From: Gavia stellata
Taxonomy: Eukaryota; Chordata; Aves; Gaviiformes; Gaviidae
Length of the DNA stretch: 64,000 nt
Assembly: GCF_030936135.1 (NCBI RefSeq)
Contig: NC_082598.1
Coordinates: 48,328,347 to 48,392,346 of the forward strand
Reading direction: 5' to 3'
In this document: positions 35,761 through 50,603 of the stretch, one piece after another
Position numbering within the stretch: position 1 is the stretch's first letter
Layout of the letters: each line of letters starts with the position of its first letter
The notes under the pieces: generated by a model
What the model was told of the DNA's origin: nothing
What the model saw: the letters and a program-made list of their open reading frames with translations, nothing else
Databases searched by the model: none
Position numbers and translations under genes: made by a program

Positions 35761-38700
35761 CGGGCCATTTGTTAGAGTCACCCTTAGGTCTTCAAAACCT
35801 GGCTGGTGGATTGTGTGTCTTTTGTCTTGTATCCGCTCTTAAAGGGCACGTCTGGGCCTTTAGGGTATGCTCCAGTGTGTGTTTGCGCTTCAGGGAGCGT
35901 TTATGCTCGTGCAGGTCCGTAGTGACCCAAAATACCTAAGTGAAATGGGTCAGTGTTCAATCCCTACTGGTTTAGTTAGTATTTCAGTCTCTTAGAAATG
36001 CGCCGCGTTAGCTTAACAACGGCTACAGGCGCTTCTCAAGGTAGTTGGGTGGGAGGCCTTGCGGTTCTAGCGCTGCTCCTAAACTCCCATCAAAACCCTT
36101 CAGGGGTCACAGCCGTGCAGCTGCAGCCTGGCACTTTGATGGGCACTCATCAAATGCACCAGCATCAATAAGGACTATGGGATTAATTTGAGTTCTTCAA
36201 TTTGCTGTTACCAAAATGTTGCGGTCTGTTTTCCCCATCTAGCAAATGAAAGTCTCTCAAGCCAAAATACTCTCGCCAAAGGCTTCTTCCCCTCCCTTTT
36301 CCTAAGGTTTAAATGCTCAACTCTACTTTTTAATAAGGCAGAGAATGCCAGAAATTTTAACTTAGGGACATGCAAATTCAGCTTTATTATGAATACATTC
36401 CAGAGCTTTTAGCAATCTCATTTTAAATACGTACTGCCATAAAGTTGTGACAACATCGTACTAGACGTTTACCTATTTGCGTTTGCTTATTTTTCAAAGA
36501 GAAAGTTTATTATCCTTTAATTAATAATGGCATGATACACTAATGTATTTTACACATTATATGTCTCCATTTAAAAGTTCTGAACGGCCAAAGTACGAAA
36601 GCTATTGCCTTCAAGATTAAATTTCATCACCTTTTCATTTCAGGTGTCTGCTTGTTTTTTAGCCACATCTAAATCAGCCACGAAGCCTCTAATAGGAATG
36701 AATTTGGGGTATATTAAGTTAAATAAATTTTGGGGCATTTTGACTGCAGCTCGGTGTCCCTGTTACCTTAGAGAGTGCTCACTCCCTGGCAGAAAACTCT
36801 ATGTGTCTGGGTTGTTACTGCTGGGGGGGAAGTGCTGAAAGAATACGGACAATCTCTTCTAAGTGAAAAAAACCTAAAACACAACTCCTCAGCATTTTCT
36901 TTGTATTTCATGTAAGTGACATCTTACTGGATGGGTTACCATGTACAGCCATTTCTGGAGTACAAATGACCGTTTGCTGCTCTAGGATAGAAGAGCTGAG
37001 CAGCTGCTCAGCTGAAAATGTTAACCCATTCCAACACTTAACAGCAGAAAATCTCAAGGAAAACATACAAATTTGCCATCAGGTTTTTCACTTTGTGACA
37101 TAACGTGAATAAAAGAGAAAATCAAAATAACCGAAAAGTATTCAATGTCTCCATTATTATCTCTTATTAAACATGAAAGTCAGACATACGAACTAAAGAC
37201 CCATTTGGTTTTCTCGCTGACCCCTGCCTCTCTAAAAGAAATTAATGATCCTTTTCTTCCTTTGTTCCCCATGTGCTAATTAGGTATCAGAGTTCTCACT
37301 ACCCCCTGGCCCACAGGTGCTAGCTGCTTTTTATTTTCTGACAGTCTAATTGTTCAGTATAATTAGGTTTTACTAAGAACAACTGTTTCTAACCTGTATT
37401 TGTCTTGGATTTTGCTGTGAGTCGTGATGAAGTCTGAGCTGAGTATTTTTATTTCTTTTCTAATAAGACAAGATTTACAGGGGAATACAATATTTTTATT
37501 AAATCAAGCAGTATATCTGATAACTTCAGGTCTTCAAAAAAGAGTTTGCACACTTGAAAGCTTCTCACAGCTAAATCAAAACTAGTTATTCACCTCAGCA
37601 CTCTCTGAAACGTCGCTTTTCTTGTACTACAACAAGCCAAATCCTCACCAAGCAAACCCTTCAGTCAATATTCCATTTTAAAAAGTTAGGTGTAGTTACT
37701 TTTAACCTTTAACACAATGTGTAATTCTATCAAGTTGGAACAGTTGTAGGGAGGAAGTGCTTATCCTTCAGGTAGGCACTGCCCCCAGTGAATTCTACCT
37801 TGTTTTAATGTCTTGCCCTTTCTCTCACATAGTACTTGATTGCATTGTGCATTCAAAAGACATATCTCACTCATTTATCAGTAGCCATCGTTAGGATAAG
37901 TGTGGTAGAAGGAGAAGAACGATTAACATTTTAATTACCGTTTCTAGGAGTGAAAACTGCTCACCGCAAAGGGACAGTTTCTCACAGTTGTAATTTCTTT
38001 CTCTCTCCCCATACATATATAAATACTAGTCATCCGAATTAATGCTGTATTTTAATTCACTTATTTTTAATCAAGATTTACTAAAGGATGGGAAGAAGAC
38101 CAGGCCCAGAACAATGTTTGTTATTTATCAGAGCGTTTAGTTTTTTACTGCTTTATTGAATCAGTACCTTAGGACATAACTGTTTAACTTTTAAACCTGA
38201 TAAATAGAGACTTATTTTAGGATTATTTTACAAGAGTTACAGCATAATTTACCAAAAAGCATGTGGCACAAATTCTGGTTAGAAAATTACTTTAGATTGC
38301 GAATAAGATGCTGTTTGCCCTAAAGCTTTATACAGTTCCTATTAACACTGAGTTAGTTTCCTCACAAATGTCATTTTGAAACTGTCACAAATCTGATGGA
38401 TGAGGAATGAGGGCAGAGTCCTGCCAAGATTATGACATTTTTATTCCTTTGGCTAAATTTGAAAATGTGAAGGAGGTCTTTTTCTTACATGTTTTATTTT
38501 ATAGCACTGCACCAGACAGTTGCTTTTATTGTCCTTCTAAGTTATTTTAGGTAGCTGTAACACAGAAATCCTTGATGTTTTTTAACTTCTGTTTCATTGG
38601 AATGCTAGCAAGCCCCAGCATATATATTCCTGGAGTGGGCTATTACTGCAGTTGTAATATACTTTAATACAAGCATAAGCTTTTTTTTGTCGGTGTAAAT

Positions 38701-41700
38701 TTTACTGTGGCCTGGAGCAGGAAAAGGGGGTATATAGTATTTCTGCACTCTGACAGGTTTGATATGTAGTAGTGGAAATACTTTAAAAGGAAGCAGACGT
38801 CCTTTGAAGTTTAGACAAAGGTCTCTGTAGAAAACCTAGACATAATACGATTGTAAATCTAATTATAGTAAGCTGTCTAGAAAGGCTTCATTTCAGTCAA
38901 TCAGTCCATTTTATTTTGGGTTTCATTTTATCAAGTAGCTGCAATGCCTGTTTAGTGGGATCCTCCTAACATGGTATCCTAGTGCCTAAAGGGTCTTTTT
39001 CCTTGAAAGATGGTGTTTGCTTTCGTTCAGCTTTCTGCCTTGAAAGAGTTGGAATCTTTTTTAATTATAAAATTAAACATCTGCTATTGCTGGAATAAGC
39101 ATTTGGGGGAACAGAATATTAATTGTAGAAAAAACATCATACAGAATTGCTTTCTTTTTTTTGTAAACCACTTTGAGACACACATGCCGTGTGATTTTAA
39201 TACGCAGATATGCAATGAATATGAAAAAATGCATCCTGAAGCATGTTCTGTCTTCACTTAGATGAGTATGAATATCAACAATTTCACTGACGTAAATTGA
39301 ATTAAATCAACTTTAAGCCAGTATTGCTGAGTGCAGAGTGATGTAAAACGTGCATAACAAAGTGTATAAAATCTCTTGGCTTGTTTTTCCCCTCATTACT
39401 TCTAGAACTATTGCTTTCTGCTCCCTCTGTACCTCACTCTCAAAATCTGGACCCTGTGTGACGAAGCCATGCCTTTAATCACTGAGTGAAACGGCTGTTT
39501 TCTGGCCATACGGCTAACCCCCAGAGGGAAGGAGCAGATGGGAATTGCTGAAAAAAGTAACACCGCATAGGGTTGGTGGAAGAAGAGGTGAATGTCAGGA
39601 AATAGAAGGGAAGAAAGGACGGGAAGGAGGGAAGAGCCAAGGGAGATGGAGAATCCTGTCCTGCAGTACTGCCGCCTTTTGATGCTCCACCGTTAGAGAA
39701 TGCTTTCCCATCTGCTTTTTAGGCAGACGTTTTAAATGAGTTCTAAAATGGCAGTATATCCTCCACACGTCTGTGCAGCAGCAATTAAAGCGGTTTGGTG
39801 GTTTTAGTGCTTCTGAAAGTGGCTACTGCCCCAACAACCTTGAAACCAAAGTTTTCTTTCCACAAGGACGTGAAGCACAAAGAGCTACGGAGCGGGCTTC
39901 CTTTCATCACACCGCTGGTGTCTCAGTTCTCACCGGAGGGCTCAGAAAGATCGGAGACAATCCCCTCTCAGTCGCTGCTCAGTTTTTTATTTCTCTGCAA
40001 ATATTGTCAGAAAATACTTGAATTTATGGTAGCTTCTGTGAAAGTCTTAGAGCATGTTTCAGCATTGGAAGCAAGCAGACATCAGGCATCAAACTGTAAA
40101 GTCTTTCATCATACCTGATCTGACCCAGACATTAACTGGAAGTTTGCCAGGGAGGCTGAAGTTTTTTATATCACATTACGTTTTGAATATTTAATAATTC
40201 TGGAAATAAATCACATTGAGTGCAAGAGTGGAGAACAAGATTTAATTTTTACTTTTCCTAGATTTAAATATTTAAAATACCTTAACTGTAGTTTGAAAGG
40301 CGGAAAGAGTCCACTCTTTCTTTAGGCTGTTCATATTTGGCTTTGAATTTCAGCTTATTCTGAGAATCCTAAAAGGCATCGATTTATCAAGCTCACATCC
40401 TTTTAATTTATAATCCAGCTGCTGTGAGCTGCTAACTAGCTTTTAAGTCAGGGAACTCTGGACTGTCAATGCCAATTATAGTTAAACAACTTATGATGCT
40501 TCCGTGTCATTTTCTTTGTATTTTTCCTGCAGCTTTGAGGATATAGTGCTATGCTTGGAGACACAATTAAGAAAGTCTGAAGCAATGTAACCTGTGGTTT
40601 TGTGCGTTTCTTTCATTTTTATATATACATATTTATATATATTTGTGTATTATACACACATAGAATCCCATGACTTATCTTTGGGGTTTTTTTTATAGTA
40701 TTCATTGAGTACAGGTAACAGAATGATTTTTAAATGCTTTTTTGTATCTAGCTATTGTCTTTCCCAGAAAGCCTAGTGACACAACTAAAACTGCGATGAA
40801 AAACAAGAGCCACTACATCATGGGCAGCTGTGAACAATATCAGTGTTACACAGTTTAACTCTTCCTTCCTCATATCTGGTTAGCTGTTACAACAGTGAAA
40901 CAGGAATTCGAAGTCGATGTTTCTAAATCTAGTGGGCAGTTACGTCGGCTGAGTAACTACCTGATTCACCCGTTCTTTAAATGCGAGTTTCGTAGTTAAC
41001 TTCCCAGTTTGCTGGAGTTTGCATTTTCCTGACGGTAAGGGAGCCACTAGGTGGGAGTATGTTATCTTAGAAGAAGGTTTGTCAGCCCCCGCTGCTTCCC
41101 TTTTGAAGGAGCTCTGCACCTCCCTTTTCCCAGCATCCGGGAGACGCTGGAACACCGTCCACACCGGCTCGAGCTGGTGACCGAGGTGGGGTTTTGTGAC
41201 GCTCGTCTCCAGGCTGGAGGCTGGGCAGCCACCGCCCGCCTTCCTGCTCCTTCAGCCGGGACTCGAGCTGGGGCAAAGGCAAAGGCAAAGGCTTACTACA
41301 AGTGCCACCCTTCAAAAAGCGGATCTCTTGCCCAAACAAGGAGCACAAGCACTCTGCATAAGCTAGTTACATAGAAAGCCCCAAGGACCCAGCCTAAAAT
41401 AGATTCAGAGGATCACCTTGCTAACATAAAAGCTAATAATTAAAAAAGTCTTGTTAAAATAAATCAAAAGCCAGGCGTTTGCCAGAGAGAGAACTGACAA
41501 ATGATACAGAAAGGACCTTTTGAGTAATTAGGCTGTAGGGGAAAAAAAAAAAAAAGTTTTTTGTAGCAATATTCAACACAAAAGTGATAGAGGAGTTTTC
41601 AGAGTAAGCCGGTTCTTTTTTACAGGCAACAGAGCCTCACATTAGTCCTAAACTGAGGGGTCAGTAACAGGCATTTTAGGACAGATGAGTAAACTCAAAG

Positions 41701-44700
41701 TAACAAACTGACAAAGCTGAGTGTATTCAAGTCTAAAGAAACTCCAGGATGATATTGTTGGACTGGGAGGTGTAATGTGTAATAAATTTCTGAGGGCAGC
41801 CATGGTACTAGAAGGATGGTGCCAAATGAGTTGCTTTCCAAAGAATTTCAGGACAAATTTGTGGAAACTGCAAAAACTCTGACTTCCACATCATGAATAT
41901 CTGAGTTGTAAGACTGTTAGTGGAAAAAATGAACACAAAATGATTATTCATTGTTCCCTGTAGTACAAGAAGGGGAGGGACAGCTAATGAAGTCATCAGG
42001 CAGCAAATTTAAAATAAAGTGCTTTTTCGTATGTCATAATTAATCTTGCCGTAGAACCTTTCAGAGACCAGACAGGTAAGCTAAAAAAGGAGTAAGACAA
42101 GTTCATGTAGGGTAAGAGTATTAAACATGATGAAATGAATGCAAGCTTTAAGGCTCGAATTTTGTGAATTGTTGCTTACGGAAATTTTTGAGAATGTATC
42201 AAGACTGTCTGTACCCATACCCTGTCCCCAAGTGCTCACTGTTGCTCATTGGTGGAGAATGATACGGGGCTAAACTGACCTTCGGGTATTGCCAAGTTCA
42301 TTCCTGTGTTCCTGTGATGCTGAAAAATTTGGTCTTTGTCTATACGCACAAGGCTTTCAAAGGTAGTTAAGTTGTTAACAGTGTCTGGTTGTCTTGCTGC
42401 AGCTCTGGATTGAGAGTCCGGTTTTCCTAAAGATTAATGGGGTAGTTGTGTTCACAGAAAAAGATCTCAGAAGCCAGCTGAAAGGTGCATTGCCTAGACC
42501 AGCAAAAAAACTAGGTAGAAACACTGGTAGCAGCACAAAAGCAACTGGCTCTAGGCAGCTGTCAGAACAGATTTGAAAAAATACAAAAAAAAAAAAAAGC
42601 TGCACAGTTCATGACCTGTAAGATTCTTCAAATCATAATTCAGTGTAAAATTCATAATCATCAGGGGTTCATTTCTGAATATCATTATTAAATTCCCACA
42701 GGTACAAGACTTTGGGGAGGTCAGGGAATGGGTGGGAATACTTCATACTTCATCTTGCTCTCTATGAAGACAGTGACAAAGCTCCTGTTGATTTTAGCTG
42801 GAAAAAGCATAACCCAATGATGCTGTTGTAATAAAGAAACCTGGAGTACTATGTAGTCAGTGGTAGATCTGGTGAATTACTGAGAACCTGTCCTAATGGG
42901 GTAATTTTTAAATATGCAGGGCTGGTAAAGTGTGGGGTTTTTTTTAAAGTAACTTCTCTTCCTATTTCTTTTATTAGGATAAAATTTTTTGTACGAACAG
43001 ACATCTTGCTCACATCCCCTGTTCCCTTCCTTCTCAATTTTACAGTGAGCTCACAATCAATGTCATAAATCCAGTGTCTTTCCCATAAGAACAGACACTT
43101 GTTGCAACCACAAATTTGTATTTAATTGCAGGATTGAGTACTGTCTGTAAGAGAGCTTTTAACACAAACATTCCCCAAACTGAAAAATGCAAACTAGAAA
43201 GTTACTGAGGGAAAGTGATTTCTATAACTGGTTTGGGTGGATATTTTCAGTTTGCTTGTAAAAAAACCTCTTTGCAAGTCATAAAAGCCTCATTATAATT
43301 TTGAAACACATTTCATGACTATGCATCAGGTCTGCTGCCTGTGCAATTCTCAGTGCTTTAACACCATTAATGTTACTGGAATTGCTCAAAGACATCAGAA
43401 ATAGAAATGCTCCGTTCCTCACTGGAATTTCAGTTCATTGGCCAAGCAGAATTACTGCTTTCTCCAGGCAAGTTTTTGAAAAGACATTATTCCCAGTCTA
43501 CACCTTCTCCGTCAATATATGATCACATTGTCATTCTAAAATAGTTACTTGTACAACGGAGTGGTTCTTTCTTACATACAGCATGACCAAACTTACTTGC
43601 TGTCAGAAATTGGGAGTAGTAATGAAAGTAAAAAGCTGTCTTTACCATGCGATTATCAGTGCTAAATGGCTGGTGTACTGGATGAAGAGATGTTACTTTT
43701 GTCTGTTCGTCAAGGCCATGTCCTAGTTTATTACGCATTTGGATTTCCAGAGGAGCTGAGTTTTGTGCACATCCTGAGCTTGATGAAAGACTGAGGAATG
43801 ACACATGGCAATGTGACTGTGGATATCACAGGCTACATCTTCACGTATACTTCAGGCATTGCAGCCTTACACACTTGCCAATCTGTGGTGATTCTCAGCC
43901 CCAAGCAAGGCCTTCAGGCTCCTCTTCCAAAGCTTGGGAAGAGTTAGATACCTCAGGAAGGACTCCTCAGGAACTGGCAGAGCTGGAACCTGTGTAAAGT
44001 AACCCGTGAATAAAACAAGGCTTGGCATGGAATTTAAACAGTCTGGGGCATATCTGCATGATTCAAAGCTCTTGCTTCAGGTGAGTTGGTATGACTGTAA
44101 AACAGGATGGGATCATGAGGTGTTATCTGTTCAGGCTCCAAAAGCGACAGAGCTGTGATAGCACGATGCTGAACCAAGCAGCCTTCTTCCCCGAGGGCTA
44201 AATGCAGTTCTGTTTTTCACAGCTATGCTGTTTCTGGTTCTGGAGGCAACCAAGTCATCATTGGCTCCAGGCTACTTATGTGGTGCGCTACCATGTTGTT
44301 TAGACAGACTTTAAATGAATGTGGTTGAAACCAGGTGCTTCCCTCCTCCTGAGCTTTCACTTGGAGCTATGTGCAATCTTGTCTGCAAACACAAATAGCA
44401 AAAGTTACTCTGTTCAATATCTAACTCTAATCTTTCCACCAGGGGTGCAGGAGACCTCTCATCATCTCACCCACATTTCATCACTTTTGATGAGAATTAA
44501 TTACTAACTTTTTACCTACTGTGTGGCAGTAGCAGACCCACCCCTCCCTGTGTTTCTATGCAGTGCTAAATGGAAATGTGCAGGTACTTTCTGCAAAATT
44601 GCAAGGAACACAGGTGCAAATCTGAGTTGGGTCTAAGATTATGCAAAAGATAAGGTGGATTGGCAAGTTTAGCAGAGCAGAACCCTTCATTTGCACGTAT

Positions 44701-47700
44701 TATTAATTATATAAAATAGTACACCTCCTTAGCCTCCCAGAAAACTCTGGTTTCACAGGCGGGGAAGTTGCCTCCTGGTAAGGAACCATGCATTTTATTT
44801 ATTCAGTAAGTCCAATGCAAGGAACCCCAAGTTATGCAAATATTAACCAAGGCTTGCAGCTGGCCAGAAAACAGAGAGATGATTATTGTCCCAGTTATAG
44901 AAATGGGAAAGAATTAAAAAAGAGACACTATAAGGCAATAGTTAGAGGGGTACAGCAGATACCTGCTTTAACTAAAAGAGTTTGCTTTAGCTAAAATTAC
45001 ACTGCAGCAAAGCAGAAAACCTTTGATCTAACCTGCTAGTCTCTCCCTTATTTTTACCTGAAAGTTTTCTGAATGGCTGCAGCTGGTGGTGTGACAAAGT
45101 CAGAAACGTCCCAATCTTAGCATTTCTAGTTCCTGGCTGCATCTAGGGGTCTGGTTCCCACTCAGAACCTCACTGAGGCCCACAGACCGTGAGAAGTGAC
45201 ACCCCCCCTAGGAGGGGGCAAACATGCAGAGCCCAGACAGAGCCTGTTCCAATACTGAGTGGCCAGAGAGCCATTTTGTCCTTCTAACTCAAAGCCACAG
45301 GTGTTGCTTGACTTCATAAAAAAAAAAAAATCCACTGTCCTAAGCATGAGATAAAATTAGAAAAGGTGAAGGGTAGCCACATCATAGCCTTGTCCAAAGT
45401 CTGGTGAGTCTCCTGCAGGATGGACTGAGAAGGTCCTAGGAACAGGTCTCCCAAATCCCCGGAAATGCTGTAACCATCACATTCTTGCACTTTTTATAAA
45501 ATGGTATTGCTGTTTCCATTCAAAGTGCTGCTCCATCAGGAAGGACTCATGGTTTTGGGTAACAAATGGGGATGTCTGCCTTAAAATTCTGGCCAGGTTA
45601 ATCAGCTAAACAAGGTCACAGAATAGGTTTGTGCATTTGTACATGGTCATCTACGTTTGCATGATGCCAGCTGCAGCCCGTGGTAACTAGTTCTCTCTTG
45701 GAGCGTGCCTTGGGACAAGGCAGGCCAGGGAGCACTGCCAATAGCCACTGGAGGTGAAGCTACGCTGTACTGGTAAAGGAGTTTAGCTCCAACACAAGTC
45801 CCAGTGTACCACCACGTAGTCAGAAGATGGACCTCAGCCCATTTTATTTACTAGGTTAGATTACAGCCTGTGGCATTAATGGCATACCTCTCAATTTAAG
45901 GGAAGGCAAATCCATCCATTTATCTCAGCCCTAACATGCAAACCCATCTCAAGCCTCCTAAGCTCCAGCTGGGGACAGGAGAGCGGGCACATCACTGTGC
46001 CCAGTGTGCCCAACTAAGCAGCATCTGAGTCTTCACAGGCACACACTTCTCTGTTCAGACCTCTGACTGGTCCTTCAGCATGCTTCATATGCCCTGCCTT
46101 TGCAAGGAAAACAAATCTACATTATCTACCTCCCACACTTTCACTGCCTTTTTCAGACCAAGCACCTAGTTGTAGGTGGTGGGATGTAGTTACAGGGGAC
46201 TATGCAGCTGATTTGCTCTGAACCGCACTATCACAGAGCAGCCACCAACTGTTTTCCAGTTTGCAGATACGCTATAGAGAAGAGGTAACTACTAAAACAA
46301 GGTCACAGGGCTAAATAAAAAGTTCCCTAATAAACAGGGAAAACATTAAAAAGTTACAGAACATCTCACAGAAAGGTTTCTACCCTGTGAGACAGTTCTG
46401 TCACAGACAGAACTGCAGTACTGCAATCAATGTAATTCTGATTCAAGTCTCCTAAAGATCACACTACTTCCCCCCTTCTCCCAACAGTCTCTGAACACTC
46501 AGGACCATATCCTAAACGTTTCCTTGGCTTCAGAAGCGAAGCTATGCCACGCAACACAGCACAGAATCAATTTTTAAGAAATTATGCCCCAAAATAGCCC
46601 TCAAATACTTTCAGTGATATATTCCTACAGCAGATGAGATCATTGATTTTACCAGCACAGCGTTCTAAAAGATTTCTCTAAGGTTTACAGGAGAGTGCAA
46701 TGCACTACAGCAAAGAGCCTCAAAACTAAGAAGCTTTTGTATCTTCACTTCCCATCAGTAAGCCCATTCATGACAGTCCACTGCTCAGAGGGATCAGGTC
46801 CTAAGCTGCTATGACAAAGCATAAGGAGCAAATGGCTCCTAGAGTCACACGAGAACTTTTTTTTTTTAAAAAAATTTCAGTGGAGAAAGGAGATGCTAAC
46901 TAATGACTGTCTCACACAGTTCTGTATCATTCAGTGGTGTGTGATGCGTTGTTTAATGTGAGAACATGCAATAAATAATACAACGCCATATCATTTCTAG
47001 AGATCACAGTTCTAATGTTTCTTGTTGCTGCAGCTTGCTTTCTAAAACCTGTCTGGACGATGTCAAGTCACACACAAGTTTAATTCCCTCTTCCCCACCC
47101 CCTCAGACTTTTAACAAGTATTGCTATGATTTTGTTTTCATTAAAAGCCTCAATGGTATTTATATGTAGCATTCTCCTTCAGCACAGGAGGACCCAAAGG
47201 TGAAATCAAGCAACAGATGACTGTTCACCACAAAATGAGTACTCATTTATGTTCCAAGCTAAAATAAATACAAACAGAAAGCTCACTGTTCTAATGTCTT
47301 CATTTAGCAACTTACTTTTTTTTTTTTTCTTTTAAACGTAGGTTTTGTAGAAACATTTCGAGCCTTGTGAATGCTCATTTTATTTTTGTTTTCTTTGGAA
47401 AGCCTGAAGCGAAACATCTATCCTTTTAACTTCATGTCTCCACTACTTGCCTTTCCCAGTGGCACAGGGGTGATGGTTATACTCCTCCATTACATACTCT
47501 TAGTTTAACCACACAACTTTTCAAAACAGCCCCACCACTAAAATGAGCTGCAGCTCTAGATTTACACTCTCCATCACCATCACTTACAGTTACCGATGAA
47601 CAATTTCACTTCTAAGCACACACATTTCCAAACAGCTGAACTGTTCCACAGTTTTCTGTGTTTTTCTTATTATAACTAGCTCCTTCCTTTCAGTGGCATC

Positions 47701-50220
47701 ACAGTTGAGCTCAAGTCTGAAATGCAATGCTCCACCTAGGGCAAGTGCTTATTTTTACTCAAGTAATTGCAGAAAAAAAGTTGACACTGACATTTACCAA
47801 AATATTTCAGAGCACAAACACCACCCGCTGAGCTGAACATGAGAATTCATGCCTGCTAGTCTTGTTTTTCCTCTCAGACTATGACTGATTTGACTCATGC
47901 CTGACATTAACAAAATTTCCAGATCTCTGCTAGAATTAATAGTTGGTAGGGAAAAATTCCTAAACATGCAGCTGAATTTCTCTTCCCATGCCCATGTTAT
48001 TACTTGTCTCAGATGAAAGGATACAGCAGGACATTCTAGACCATTTCATAGTATTTCATAAGCTTAAAACTTTACACTTTGAAGGAGAATTCTCTACTAA
48101 TACAGCTGAAAGTCTGCAAGGAACTGCTTTTATTTCTTCCATAGACAACCCTATGAAAATCCCAGCTTAGTCCCCCAGTTTAATCTGGATGCTTCTTGCT
48201 CAACAACATCAGCAAATCAGGAGCATTGGTCCTTTGATATTGAAACCAGAACAGGAACAATTCTCTGCCTTCCAACAATCCCACTTATGATTTGGTTACT
48301 GGTCATGACCCTGTTGTTTATTGTATAAATGAATCGTAAGAATTACTGGAATTCTTATAAATCCCAAGTAAATAAAGGGGGAAAGAAAAGCCCACCTGTA
48401 ATCAGACACCATGTAACTGCATGTTAACGAACTGTTCAGTGCTCTACTGGGATATGTTAGAGAAATGCTATAGCATTATACTCAATTTCAAGAGGCCAGT
48501 AGACGTTTTTAAATGAATAAATTCTATTTATATAATTACAGTAATGACTACAGTTCATACCTTATGCACAGCAAGTAAAAAAACCACACTGGAATTTATG
48601 TAAATATTACTAACGCGTACACTATGAAAAAGCAATTCACATTAATTAAAAAACACCTTAATTTCAAAAGTTTACCAGAAACAGTTACACTGCGCATTGC
48701 AATCTTTGAAAGCAGAACAGAAGTTGTTTACAAGGATCCAACAGTAATTGATACCCAGCTGCTTGGAGCTGGGCTGCAGACTGAACGCGTACCAAGAGCT
48801 GGGCTGAAATCCCCTCTCGGTTGATGGCAGCAGCCATCACGCTGCTGTTTCCTACCAGCCTGGAATTTCACCCCAGTCTTTACATTCTTCGTCGGTTATA
48901 GTGGAGCAGCCAGAAGAAAGATAGATGATTAGAGGGCAGCCAAGTAGACTCACAGTTCAAGAATCCAATCTTCAAGCAGCTGTAAGGTCTCGGGGAAGGA
49001 GAAGGGGGTTTATAGCCCTGTTAAAATGAGTCTCTCTAAAAATGGGGAAGTGGCCACGGCAGTAGCAGAGCTGATGACAGGTTACTGAACACCACTCATA
49101 GAAAGAAGTAAATCTGAGGTTCAGTCCTTGGTGAAGACACCATCGTATTCGCCTTTGACTAGACAGGAGGGCAAGCATAGCGCATGAACGTGTAAGCGCA
49201 TGTATCGCATGCAAAGCATTCCAGGTGCTGAACAATTTCTCTGCATACATCAAGACATTGCTAAGAAAACAAATAGCAAAGGTTTTTAGCACTCAAACAA
49301 TTGGCTAGATGAACTCAATTTCAAATCCAACTTTACACGTTCTTGATAAACGGAAAGGCCTCAACATTGAAGACGAAACATTTTTAGCACCAGCTGCTGG
49401 CTTGCAAGTGAATACTTACTCGCAAGAGACGAGTACTGAAAGACATGTCATCTTTCACTGAAGCACCTTGTTTTAAGGCAGTATCAAAAATGACAATATA
49501 GCCACCACAGAAACTGCTCCAATGATCCCTGATGCTTTAAGGCACCCACACGGGTCCCATTGCTGAGGGAAGATAGGAACTAAATTGGCGTCTGTCCTCC
49601 TCCTCCTCCCCACCCCGTGCCCTGGAACACTGGAAATTTCCAATGTTTGTATGTCACTAGTTGTCATAAAGCAAGCTAGTTTCTTCCTGTAGCCCCTAAA
49701 CCCCTCTGTAGCCATTTATATCAGCCATACTAACCACCATCAGTAGCAAGGAAAATGGTGAGGAATCGCTGTCTTTCCTGACCTCTAACCCAATCAAAAA
49801 GTTGTTCAATATGGTAGCAGGTGTTTTTTTGCAATTAATATGAATGAGAGATCTGTGAGCATTTCCCAGAAGGGAAATGACTGTAGCCGATCCGGCCAGA
49901 TGCGCTCCAGCAGCACACAGCACCCAGCTTAGGGTTGGTTTTTCTTCTTTGCTATCAAGAAGTCAGTTTACTTACTTGTATCTCCACTAAAGGGTATTTT
50001 TGGAATGGAGACAGTAACTTCTGAATATACGCTGTATCTATCAAAGGAAGAGGTAAGTAGTTTGCTCTAAATACCCATCACTTCGTGGTACTCCATCATC
50101 CATTTTTCTTAATAGTTATGGCACCCAGGTATGCAGCTAAGAAACTGAAGAATATGAAGAATATTACCAGAGTATCTTATGGCTACAGGCAAGGAGCAGA
50201 ACTGCATCGCAACCCTACTT
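35761..50220. other. LRAT-RBM46 intergenic region
   Basis: About 14 kb without a recognisable gene. Some of the high-coordinate end is probably LRAT 3' UTR. GGCAAA occurs in a short tandem array at 41275-41291, and a T run lies at 47317-47328. Open frames are short and unrecognisable, and no CR1 copy was identified. Confidence 0.6.
40619..40661. repeat. TA-rich simple repeat
   Basis: Imperfect TATATACA and TATATATTT units run into a short CACACA stretch. This is an impure microsatellite in the LRAT-RBM46 intergenic region. Confidence 0.7.
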
Positions 50221-50226
50221 TTTAAT
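50221..50226 (-). other. Candidate LRAT poly(A) signal ATTAAA
   Basis: On the minus strand an ATTAAA hexamer lies about 225 bases past the LRAT stop. A canonical AATAAA occurs about 2.1 kb past the stop, at 48322-48317. The sequence alone does not show which is used, so the 3' UTR length is open. Confidence 0.25.
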
Positions 50227-50450
50227 GATTTGAAGGCGTGTTAAAATGTACTGAGATTTTCAGGAAATCTATTATTTGGCTTACACAGTAAGCTATGCCT
50301 TGTGCACTGTGTTCTAGACAAAGTTGTATTTGAGAATGGCACACAAGGTTAAGAAACTTTACACGACGCCGATGAGTAATCTGTGCTTTCATAAATACAG
50401 TAGTATACATCCTATATACAGATGCGGGCTGCGAGCCTCCGGAAAGGCTG

Positions 50451-50603
50451 TTAGCCAGCCATCCAGAGAAAGAAGGGAATAAAGATAGTGGGGAGCGTGG
50501 TGGAGGGTGCCAAACCTAGGCAGACTATTGATGCTAATCCCACGAGCACTGAAGCGAGAACACTCCTCTGGTCCCGAATAATCATCTTCACAGTCTCACA
50601 GAA
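50451..50603 (-). CDS. LRAT: LRAT coding exon 2 (residues 183-232, stop)
   Basis: This 153-base exon follows a CTTACAG acceptor (50610-50604) and opens [18 protein letters not shown], matching the conserved second exon of LRAT. It supplies the hydrophobic tail that holds the enzyme in the ER membrane and ends in TAA at 50453-50451. The 538-base intron (50604-51141) has GT-AG ends and keeps phase 0. It was found by reading the minus strand for the missing C-terminus. Confidence 0.94.
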   Translation of the reverse strand, partial: FCETVKMIIRDQRSVLASVLVGLASIVCLGLAPSTTLPTIFIPFFLWMAG